From: Bacteroidota bacterium
GTDB lineage: Bacteria > Bacteroidota > Bacteroidia > Chitinophagales > Chitinophagaceae
Assembly (NCBI GenBank): GCA_947461015.1
Contig: CANHIR010000010.1
Location: 1 to 22,430 of the forward strand
Reading direction: 5' to 3'
DNA: 22,430 bases
In this document: in pieces, positions 1-6,094 of the stretch
How the letters are laid out: each line of letters opens with the position of its first letter
Position numbering within the stretch: the stretch's first letter is position 1
Program-made: the position numbers and the translations under genes
The notes under the pieces: model-generated
Told to the model about the DNA's origin: nothing
The model's input: only the letters and a program-made list of their open reading frames with translations
Databases searched by the model: none

Positions 1-158
1 GTTGCCGGATTACTATTAATTAAAATTACTTTAATTCCTTCCTCTCTTAAGGAACGGGCAGCTTGTGAACCTGAATAATCAAACTCGCAGGCTTGTCCAA
101 TAATAATGGGTCCAGAACCTACAATTAAGATGGATTTGATGGAATTGTCTCTAGGCAT
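1..158 (-). CDS. carB: Carbamoyl-phosphate synthase large subunit, N-terminal fragment (runs off window)
   Basis: Reading the minus strand from the ATG at 158-156 gives [20 protein letters not shown] followed by [20 protein letters not shown] and then [12 protein letters not shown]. This is the N-terminal edge of the first ATP-grasp half of CarB and matches the strongly conserved start of the family ([23 protein letters not shown]). CarB uses glutamine-derived ammonia, bicarbonate and two ATP to make carbamoyl phosphate for pyrimidine and arginine synthesis, acting with CarA in the cytoplasm. Only 52 codons lie in the window; the remainder lies to the left. The gene diverges from the peroxiredoxin gene at 274. 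A TAnnTTTG element ends only 5 nt upstream of the ATG. Confidence 0.95.
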   Translation of the reverse strand, partial: MPRDNSIKSILIVGSGPIIIGQACEFDYSGSQAARSLREEGIKVILINSNPA

Positions 159-163
159 AACTA

Positions 164-171
164 CAAAAATA
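164..171 (-). promoter_or_regulatory. Candidate -7 element (TATTTTTG) for carB
   Basis: The minus strand reads TATTTTTG, an exact match to the Bacteroidota -7 consensus TAnnTTTG. Its last base is 5 nt from the carB ATG, so transcription would begin at or next to the start codon. No convincing -33 TTG was found at the usual spacing. Confidence 0.5.
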
Positions 172-273
172 TAAATTGCGCAAATCTACTAAAATTGGCG
201 CGCATTTTACCGCTTTTCAACCCTAAACATTTTTCTGCTTTTTAAATGCTATCTTCACCGCAATTCAAGCATT

Positions 274-738
274 ATGGCAGTTATCAAAGAAGGGGCAAAA
301 GCACCTGCATTTAAAGGGGTAGACCAAAACGGGAAAAACGTGGCTTTGGCCGATTTTAAGGGTCAAAAAGTAGTATTGTATTTTTATCCAAAGGACGATA
401 CTCCAGGTTGTACGGCGCAGGCATGTAACCTAAGGGACAATTATAAGAAACTGATGAAGAAAGGCTTGCAGGTTTTAGGGGTAAGCGTGGACTCGGTGGC
501 TTCCCATGTGAAGTTTATTGATAAGTATGAATTGCCTTTTTCATTAATTGCCGATGAAGACAAGAAAATAGTAGACAAATACAATTTATGGGGCCAGAAG
601 AAATTTATGGGTCGCACTTATATGGGCACAACGCGTACAACCTTTTTGATAGATGAGGCAGGTATTGTTAAACATATTATAGAAAAGCCTGATACTAAGG
701 ATCATACAGCCGAAATTTTAGCCATTAGTGGTTGGTAA
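274..738 (+). CDS. bcp: Thioredoxin-dependent thiol peroxidase (Bcp/PrxQ-type peroxiredoxin)
   Basis: This 154-residue cytoplasmic peroxiredoxin, the usual family length, reduces hydrogen peroxide and organic hydroperoxides using thioredoxin as electron donor. The diagnostic motif PKDDTPGCTAQACNLRD is at residues 39-55. Cys46 is the peroxidatic cysteine and Cys51 the resolving cysteine, the Bcp arrangement with four residues between them. Thr43 and Pro44 complete the PxxxTxxC active site, and an Arg in the RTTFLID strand near residue 120 is the conserved active-site arginine. The ATG start gives MAVIKEGAKAPAF, a normal family N-terminus. The gene is alone, divergent from carB and followed by a hairpin at 740-763, so it is probably a single-gene transcript. 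There is no nearby oxidative-stress regulator. Confidence 0.95.
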   Translation: MAVIKEGAKAPAFKGVDQNGKNVALADFKGQKVVLYFYPKDDTPGCTAQACNLRDNYKKLMKKGLQVLGVSVDSVASHVKFIDKYELPFSLIADEDKKIVDKYNLWGQKKFMGRTYMGTTRTTFLIDEAGIVKHIIEKPDTKDHTAEILAISGW

Positions 739-739
739 A

Positions 740-763
740 ACTTTTAATTAAGTAACTAAAAGT
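740..763. terminator. Inverted repeat after bcp; possible weak transcription terminator
   Basis: ACTTTTA (740-746) pairs perfectly with TAAAAGT (757-763) across a 10-nt loop that itself contains part of the palindrome TTAATTAA. It begins two bases after the bcp stop codon. No T-run follows, so an intrinsic terminator is not well supported. It could equally be part of the control region of the gene at 814. Confidence 0.3.
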
Positions 764-773
764 AGAATTAAGT
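746..773. repeat. Direct repeat of AATTAAGT, 20 bp apart, upstream of the AraC-type regulator
   Basis: AATTAAGT occurs at 746-753 and again at 766-773, with 20 bp between the two starts, about two helical turns on the same DNA face. This is the geometry of AraC-family half-sites in general, and it lies 41 bp before the regulator's ATG. A 10-bp palindrome, AATAATTATT, follows at 791-800. An autoregulatory role is inferred. Confidence 0.35.
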
Positions 774-813
774 CGTAATTTGAAGCGGTTAATAATTATT
801 ACCACTAAAAATT

Positions 814-1884
814 ATGTTTTTAATAAAACAACTATACTTTTCTGTATTTGTATTTGCACTTATTACACTCATAGATTTACTATGGAAGTTTAAAAGACCG
901 CTTGTTTTAAAGTTGGCTTTACTTATACTGGTGGCTTGTGTGGGAACGGCTTCCTTTATTCATGCACAGGTAGGCGACACTGCTAATTTTGTGTTTTTGT
1001 TCATTTTGTTTAAAGCCATGATAGCAAGTGCTTTCCTGCAAATATTTTCAATCTTGTATTTCCCAAAGTTTAAATTATGGGTTAATATCAATTCTGTTTT
1101 ACTTATTAGTTTTACCATTTTCTCTTATTGGTATAGTATTAAATATGTGCCTAATTATTTAACTAAGTTAAAGCACCAAACCATTGTTATTGTTATCAAT
1201 GAAGGATTAGACCTGCCTTTGTTTTTTAAAATAGTAAAACCAATATTGATTAGTAGTTTCTTTTTTACTTTTATTTATTTCTTATTTAATATCACCATCA
1301 AGTTCAATTTGAGTAATATTTATTTTGACAGAATTAAAAAGTGGACCATTTCTATTTTCTTTTTAATTATTAATTTATTGGTTTTGTACTTACCATTTCC
1401 TTTTTATAAAACATACCCGCAACTAGGGCACTATATAACTTTCTATTTATACTTGTATATGCTATTGCTTATTTTCTACAGACCCGCATTTTTAAATAAA
1501 TCGGCCTTGAAAATTGCCCTTGGGGAGTCCTTTAATAGAGAGCCAAAATTTGAAGTGAGTGAATTAGATTTTATCAATGCCTTTTATACAGAATTGTATT
1601 TTACCAATAAGGAGGCAAATATGGAAGGGCTTGCTCAGCAGTTAAAAGTGAGCTCAAGTGAATTGTATCGTTTCATATATAATAAATATGATATGACATT
1701 TAATGATTTGGTAAATAAGAATCGTATTACCTATTTCATTGATATAGTCAATAATCCAAAATACAAAAATTACACCATTGACGCCCTCGCAAAAGAGGTT
1801 GGCTTCTCCTCCCGCCAGCATTTATACAAGCCCTTTAAGAAGTTTCATGGGGGTAATCCTTCCGATATAATAGATACAATCTAG
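814..1884 (+). CDS. Membrane-anchored AraC-family transcriptional regulator
   Basis: A 356-residue protein in two parts. Residues 1 to about 225 are almost entirely hydrophobic, with six or seven probable membrane spans (about 5-23, 30-51, 61-83, 88-111, 146-160, 177-198 and 203-222). Residues about 250-354 are soluble and form an AraC-type double helix-turn-helix: the first around MEGLAQQLKVSSSELYRFIY, the second around IDALAKEVGFSSRQHLYKPF, ending in the family's F-K-KFHGGNPSD helix. Bacteroidota have many AraC-type regulators with polytopic sensor domains; their ligands are mostly unknown and none can be named here. The protein would bind DNA while held in the inner membrane. The next gene cluster starts 128 bp downstream on the same strand, with two inverted repeats in the gap, so it is the likely target. 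That link is inferred from position. Confidence 0.85.
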   Translation: MFLIKQLYFSVFVFALITLIDLLWKFKRPLVLKLALLILVACVGTASFIHAQVGDTANFVFLFILFKAMIASAFLQIFSILYFPKFKLWVNINSVLLISFTIFSYWYSIKYVPNYLTKLKHQTIVIVINEGLDLPLFFKIVKPILISSFFFTFIYFLFNITIKFNLSNIYFDRIKKWTISIFFLIINLLVLYLPFPFYKTYPQLGHYITFYLYLYMLLLIFYRPAFLNKSALKIALGESFNREPKFEVSELDFINAFYTELYFTNKEANMEGLAQQLKVSSSELYRFIYNKYDMTFNDLVNKNRITYFIDIVNNPKYKNYTIDALAKEVGFSSRQHLYKPFKKFHGGNPSDIIDTI

Positions 1885-1946
1885 TATTAGTATTATTGTA
1901 AAATATTGATAATCAGTGTTTCATAATTTGCAACGCCATTATTAGA

Positions 1947-1966
1947 CAATTTTCTCCCGAAAATTG
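1947..1966. repeat. Perfect 8-bp inverted repeat with TCCC loop, overlapping a candidate -33 element
   Basis: CAATTTTC (1947-1954) and GAAAATTG (1959-1966) are exact reverse complements separated by TCCC. The total length is 20 bp. The last three bases are the TTG proposed as -33 box of the 2013-6083 cluster. No T-run follows, so a terminator for the regulator is less likely than an operator, though a transcript hairpin remains possible. Confidence 0.5.
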
Positions 1967-1994
1967 GAGACCATATTCTATACTATGATATTTG
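1964..1994 (+). promoter_or_regulatory. Candidate promoter of the surface-protein cluster (TTG-N20-GATATTTG)
   Basis: TTG at 1964-1966 is followed after 20 bp by GATATTTG at 1987-1994. Bacteroidota promoters generally follow TTG-N(about 17-23)-TAnnTTTG, so spacing fits and one of six fixed -7 positions is off (G for T). Transcription would start near 2000, giving a leader of about 13 nt before the ATG at 2013. Both elements overlap inverted repeats. Confidence 0.45.
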
Positions 1995-2010
1995 AGTTCA
2001 TATACTCAAA
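1991..2010. repeat. Perfect 7-bp inverted repeat overlapping the -7 element
   Basis: TTTGAGT (1991-1997) and ACTCAAA (2004-2010) are exact reverse complements around TCATAT. Like the repeat at 1947 it is 20 bp long, and the two centres are 44 bp apart. It covers the TTTG of the -7 element and the predicted transcription start, and ends 2 bp before the ATG at 2013. It could be an operator or, if transcribed, a start-codon-proximal hairpin. Confidence 0.5.
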
Positions 2011-2012
2011 TA

Positions 2013-2732
2013 ATGAAGGCATTTAAATTACCATTTAGGCAACTATTTATACTACTATTAATAGCCATTGCCCCTCAGTTTTTATCGGCTCAAAACTTTT
2101 TTTCAAAGTCAAAAAGCGCATTAAAAGAAAAAATTAACGGCATATACCTTTTTGCTGGGATGGACTTGGGGAAGCAAAATATTGCTACAGGAAATTATAG
2201 TTCAGCATTTAATTATAATTTATCCAATTATAATAACAATGCTTTTAAGCCAGGTTTTTTTGCAGGTATAAGTGCCCAAACTGCTTACAAGCAAAATCAT
2301 GCTTATTCCTTTGACCTGGGTGTGCATAGAATGTCAACGGGTACCAATTACAAAGAATCGGTTGCTTTACAACCTTTCTTAGGTAGTTTTTCTCCATTTA
2401 AAGCAGACAATGTTTTTTGGATGTTAAACACAGCAGTACATTATAAAACAGTCTTGAATATCTCAGATACCAGTAAATTTAAATTTAGACTTGTATTGGG
2501 TCCAAGTGTAGACACCCGTTTATCAAAAACGACAGAAGATAATTTGGCACATAGCAACTATCATCGCTTTGTATTAAGGGGCGATATTGGCCTTGAATTT
2601 ACCAACAGAACCTACTACACTTTTTTCCTTCATTATAAGCAAGGCATTACTTCATTTACCGCAGCGCCTATTAATACCACATTAAATAGTTTTGATTTTG
2701 GCATGCTTGTTAAAGCAAGTGATTTCTTTTAA
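2013..2732 (+). CDS. Putative outer-membrane beta-barrel protein
   Basis: A 239-residue protein with a clear Sec signal peptide, MKAFKLPFRQLFILLLIAIA followed by PQFLSAQ, cleaved after about residue 27. The open frame extends upstream to a TTG at 1992, but the ATG at 2013 places the signal peptide at the N-terminus and avoids the inverted repeat, so it is preferred. The mature part alternates short polar turns with amphipathic strands rich in Tyr, Phe and Gly (GIYLFAGMDLG, FFAGISAQTAY, YSFDLGVHRM, FKFRLVLGP, YYTFFLHYKQGI) and ends in the strand SFDFGMLVKASDFF with a terminal Phe, as outer-membrane barrels do. The length suggests eight to ten strands. The specific function is not recognised. 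It is the first gene of the cluster under the candidate promoter at 1964, and could anchor the products of the next genes. Confidence 0.7.
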   Translation: MKAFKLPFRQLFILLLIAIAPQFLSAQNFFSKSKSALKEKINGIYLFAGMDLGKQNIATGNYSSAFNYNLSNYNNNAFKPGFFAGISAQTAYKQNHAYSFDLGVHRMSTGTNYKESVALQPFLGSFSPFKADNVFWMLNTAVHYKTVLNISDTSKFKFRLVLGPSVDTRLSKTTEDNLAHSNYHRFVLRGDIGLEFTNRTYYTFFLHYKQGITSFTAAPINTTLNSFDFGMLVKASDFF

Positions 2733-2746
2733 TATAAACATCAACC

Positions 2747-3157
2747 ATGAAAATAATTAAATTTTTTACCATTGCCGCCTTGCTTATTGTAGGATTCAAT
2801 GCTTGTAGTAAAGACGAAGCCACTGCCGAGTTGAATGTTGCCAAAAATATGATATCTGATAAAGCATGGTATTTGGATTATAGCATTTCCAATAATGTTA
2901 CCAAAACCTATGTAGGTCAAACTACTTACTTTATTAATTTTTTAAAGAGTGGTCAAACCAAGGATTCTGATGGCATCATTGGTTATTACGCCATTCAAAA
3001 GCCCAATAATGTCTTGCAGGTTTATGTAAATGCGAATACTATTTCAGGTGCTCCTGCCAATTACACCTACGACATAGAATCTATTGGAAGTCAAAATTTG
3101 ATTTTATCCTACACGAAAAATGGGGTGAAAACACAATTATATTATAGTACAAAATGA
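2747..3157 (+). CDS. Small lipoprotein with a surface-export signal
   Basis: A 136-residue protein with a lipoprotein signal peptide: KIIKFFTIAALLIVGFNAC, lipobox F-N-A-C with the lipidated cysteine at residue 20. The residues after it are S-K-D-E-A, which fits the XK(D/E)2X lipoprotein export signal described in Capnocytophaga that sends Bacteroidota lipoproteins to the outer face of the outer membrane. The rest, from about residue 30, is a small beta-rich domain (KAWYLDYSISNN, YFINFLKSGQT, GIIGYYAIQ, VLQVYVNANT, NLILSYTKNGVKTQLYYS), resembling the single-domain lipocalin-like or DUF-type lipoproteins common in the phylum. No enzyme motif was seen. Its ATG lies 14 bp after the barrel gene and its stop overlaps the next ATG (ATGA), so all are likely co-translated. 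Confidence 0.75.
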   Translation: MKIIKFFTIAALLIVGFNACSKDEATAELNVAKNMISDKAWYLDYSISNNVTKTYVGQTTYFINFLKSGQTKDSDGIIGYYAIQKPNNVLQVYVNANTISGAPANYTYDIESIGSQNLILSYTKNGVKTQLYYSTK

Positions 3158-3678
3158 GTAAGCACAAACAAATAGGTTTTATTGGTTTTGTATTGTTTTT
3201 AAGCTTGCTTTTTAGCAATACAAGTAGCGCTCAATTGAGTCCTGCTTTTACGATGAGTAGTGTGGGTATGATTGCTAATACCAATAGCAATGCTACTGCC
3301 ATTAGCTTTAAGAGTGCAGCCAATTGCTTAGATGTACAAACTGGTATTGCTGTTTTAAATGGTACAAGAGCAAATGGACAGTTTGTAACCAATTGTGAGG
3401 TGAATGTAAAATTTAATACACTTGGCATTAAGCTTTTTCCAAATCCAGTGTTAGGTGCTACCAAAGTAAAATTTATCAATACGCCTCCTTTAACCGAAAA
3501 CTTTAATCTAAGTGTTTGGACCATGGAAGGCGGTGTTATTTTTTCAAGAAAAGAAACTGGATACAATATTTTTCAAGGAGTTATTATAGATATGGGAACG
3601 CTTATTGCTGGTTCCTATATTATGAAAATAGAATCTGCAAATTATGCAGACGCAATCAAATTTATAAAAGCTAATTAA
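3154..3678 (+). CDS. Short secreted protein consisting mainly of a T9SS type A sorting domain
   Basis: A 174-residue protein. Residues 1-27 are a signal peptide ending TSSAQ. Residues about 28-88 are a small Ser/Asn/Ala-rich segment with two cysteines (AANCLDV and VTNCEV) that could form a disulfide. Residues about 93-174 match the T9SS type A C-terminal domain: IKLFPNPVLGATKVKFINT, a middle strand LSVWTMEGGVIFSRKETG, then DMGTLIAGSYIMKIES and a basic end AIKFIKAN. In this family the domain directs a passenger through the type IX system to the cell surface, but here the passenger is only about 60 residues. It overlaps the lipoprotein gene by 4 bp and is followed after 8 bp by the fibre gene. 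Confidence 0.75.
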   Translation: MSKHKQIGFIGFVLFLSLLFSNTSSAQLSPAFTMSSVGMIANTNSNATAISFKSAANCLDVQTGIAVLNGTRANGQFVTNCEVNVKFNTLGIKLFPNPVLGATKVKFINTPPLTENFNLSVWTMEGGVIFSRKETGYNIFQGVIIDMGTLIAGSYIMKIESANYADAIKFIKAN

Positions 3679-3686
3679 TACCCAAT

Positions 3687-6083
3687 ATGAACAAAAATTT
3701 ACGCAACGCTTTAAAAGCATTCATTTTATTGGTTTGTTTTTCATTATTAAAAAATGAAACGAATGCCCAAACATTTGATAACGGCATCTTTTTTCAAGCG
3801 CTTGCTAGAGACAATTATGCAAACCCAGCAAAGGATCGTAAAATATATGTGCAGTCAACCATTATACAGTCTACCATAAATGGGACAAAAGTATTGATGG
3901 AAGAGTATCAAACAACAACCGATGCTACCGGGGTGTTTGGTATTAGCATTGGAAAGGGTACGAGAACAGGCGGAAGTTTATCTGCATTAAATAATATTGA
4001 TTGGTCGGCAGGTCCTTATTTTTTAAATTTAAAAATTTCTATCACACCCGTTGCTCCATTGGAGTCTTGGAACTATTCTAAAGATTGGGTTGATTTAGGA
4101 ACTACTTCTTTTGGAACCGTACCTTATGCATTGTATGCAAAATCGGTTGCTGGCTTTGACACCAAAGTAAATGTAAGTGATACGGCTAATATGCTTTTAC
4201 CTTATGCAAAAGCACAGGCACTTGCCCTTGTTCAAAATACGGTGAATGCTAAATTAAATACTGCGGACAGTTTACTTAAATATGTCACACCTAATCAGCT
4301 AGCAAATAATAAGTTTGATACAACTACTTTGTCAAATAGAATTGAATTAAAAGCAGATCTCTCAAATTTATCAACTGTTGCAACTAGTGGTAGTTTTAAT
4401 GACTTAACAAATAAACCTACTGGTTATGTTACTTCAGTTGGTAATGTTAGTGGAAGTTCAAATGCGAATGGTGCTGTAATTACATCTGGAGCCTTGAATT
4501 TAACACCTGCTGATGGAACAAATGGTGGAATTATTACCAATGGTACCCAAACAATTGCTGGTAACAAAACACTAAATGGGACTACCACATTTTCAAATAA
4601 TATTTATGTTAAAGGATTGGGACTTGGATTAGGAGCAGGAAATCAGAGTACATTTTTTGGAGCTGCTTCTAGCGCTAATGGCAATAATTCAACCGCCATT
4701 GGATTTATGTCTCAAAATGGTAATACGGGTTTAAACAATACATCAGTTGGTTCTAATACTTTAAGAAATACAAGTACTGGTTCCTATAACACTGTAGTAG
4801 GTAGTGAGGCAGGTCAAGTTATTGCATCTTATAATACATTTATTGGAGCAAGCACAAATGGAGCTGCAGCTGTAAGCAATGCAACTGCTCTGGGGTATGG
4901 TGCTTATTCAACGGAAAGTAATTCGATTCAATTGGGAGCTAATGGATACAATGGAACTACACCTATTACGAAAGTTAAAACAAGTGGTACCATTACAGCA
5001 GGTGCAATTACATATCCAAATACAGGAGGTTCAAATGGGCAAGTGTTAACAACGAATGGTAGTGTTGCAAGTTGGGTTACACCTTCAACAATCACTGTTG
5101 GTACAATTTCAAATACATCTAATGTAAATGGAGCCACAATTAGTGCTGGGGCATTAAGCCTTGCGCCTGCAGATGCTTCAAATGGGGGTATTGTAACCAA
5201 TGGAGCGCAAACTTTTGCAGGCGATAAAACATTTAATGGAAGTTTAAATGTACAAGCAGTATTGGCCCCTAGTAATTTAGACTTAAATACATATACATCT
5301 TACTCGACTTATTATGCAGCACCTGGGCAGGATTCTAGACAAACTTTTACTCAAGCTACTTCAGGCTATTTGACCAAATTAACGCTTTATTCGCTTTCAA
5401 ATGTATCAGGAGTAACAATTGAAATTTACAAAGGCGGTGATATTACTTCTCAAAATTCAATTGGGGGTACTTTGCTATATACAAGTAGCCCAATTAATTT
5501 TACTTCGGGAGTTAATATAGATATTTTGATCAATAATGGTCTAAAGCTAGATGCCGGTCAGACATATATGTTTAGAGTAATTAGTAGTGCAACCTTAACA
5601 ATAGGTTATGGATATACAGGACCAGGTAACCCACCGGGAAATCCTGGTTTAACATATTCTTGGCCTTCTTATTATGCAGGGTTAAGTCATGCTTATGCAT
5701 TTAAAACCTATATATCACAAAAGTCTGGTGGCGACATTGTAGTTTCAGGCAAAACAGTTTTAAGTACAGCAACTATAGAAGCATCTGAGCTAAACAATTA
5801 TAATGTATCAAATATTTCAACACTCTTTGTTAAACCAGCTTCATCTTGGACGAATATTTATGGTTTAAGTGGTGGAGTTTTAGGTCAAGTAATTCGTATT
5901 TTTTCTGTTAATAATCAAACTGCTAATTGTTGTACTGGATTGTCTTTGCTAGATTATTCCAGCGGTTCAAATACAGGTACTCAAAAAATAGTAGCGCCAG
6001 GCGGTAAAAATATTGATTCTAATCAGGGAGCTGAATTGGTTTTTGACGGAACGTATTGGCGTATTGTGAAAATTGGAATGTAG
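3687..6083 (+). CDS. Large secreted fibre-like protein with YadA-head-type and paired 50-residue repeats
   Basis: A 798-residue protein. Residues 1-28 are a signal peptide (NETNAQ). Residues about 30-155 match the N-terminal module of many Bacteroidota tail-fibre-like or collagen-like surface proteins (GIFFQALARD, TDATGVFGISIGKG, IDWSAGPYFLNLKI, FGTVPYALYAKSV). Residues 157-245 are helix-prone, possibly a stalk. Two 50-residue units at 249-298 and 469-518 share 31 identical positions and both contain NGGI-TNG-QT-AG-KT--NG. Between them, 319-417 holds short repeats of the type NNSTAIG, LNNTSVGSNT, SYNTVVGSEA, SYNTFIGAS and SNATALGYGA, resembling trimeric-adhesin head repeats. Residues about 530-680 form a beta-rich, possibly carbohydrate-binding module, and the last 50 residues (QGAELVFDGTYWRI) resemble a phage-fibre tip. 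There is no T9SS tail, so its export route is unclear. An adhesin or appendage role is inferred. Confidence 0.7.
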   Translation: MNKNLRNALKAFILLVCFSLLKNETNAQTFDNGIFFQALARDNYANPAKDRKIYVQSTIIQSTINGTKVLMEEYQTTTDATGVFGISIGKGTRTGGSLSALNNIDWSAGPYFLNLKISITPVAPLESWNYSKDWVDLGTTSFGTVPYALYAKSVAGFDTKVNVSDTANMLLPYAKAQALALVQNTVNAKLNTADSLLKYVTPNQLANNKFDTTTLSNRIELKADLSNLSTVATSGSFNDLTNKPTGYVTSVGNVSGSSNANGAVITSGALNLTPADGTNGGIITNGTQTIAGNKTLNGTTTFSNNIYVKGLGLGLGAGNQSTFFGAASSANGNNSTAIGFMSQNGNTGLNNTSVGSNTLRNTSTGSYNTVVGSEAGQVIASYNTFIGASTNGAAAVSNATALGYGAYSTESNSIQLGANGYNGTTPITKVKTSGTITAGAITYPNTGGSNGQVLTTNGSVASWVTPSTITVGTISNTSNVNGATISAGALSLAPADASNGGIVTNGAQTFAGDKTFNGSLNVQAVLAPSNLDLNTYTSYSTYYAAPGQDSRQTFTQATSGYLTKLTLYSLSNVSGVTIEIYKGGDITSQNSIGGTLLYTSSPINFTSGVNIDILINNGLKLDAGQTYMFRVISSATLTIGYGYTGPGNPPGNPGLTYSWPSYYAGLSHAYAFKTYISQKSGGDIVVSGKTVLSTATIEASELNNYNVSNISTLFVKPASSWTNIYGLSGGVLGQVIRIFSVNNQTANCCTGLSLLDYSSGSNTGTQKIVAPGGKNIDSNQGAELVFDGTYWRIVKIGM

Positions 6084-6094
6084 GTATAATCGAA

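Noticed and set aside
176..183. TTGCGCAA palindrome upstream of carB
   Set aside because: Only 8 bp with no extension or second copy; likely chance.
1992..2012. TTG start for the beta-barrel gene at 1992
   Set aside because: It would place seven polar residues before the signal peptide and lies within the inverted repeat and predicted transcription start; ATG at 2013 fits better.
3231..3566. 111-residue minus-strand frame inside the T9SS-tail gene
   Set aside because: The plus strand carries a signal peptide and sorting domain; the antisense frame has neither start context nor motif.
4641..4940. Prophage tail-fibre gene as a sign of a prophage
   Set aside because: The fibre gene has a signal peptide and lies with secreted Bacteroidota-type proteins; no other phage genes are present.
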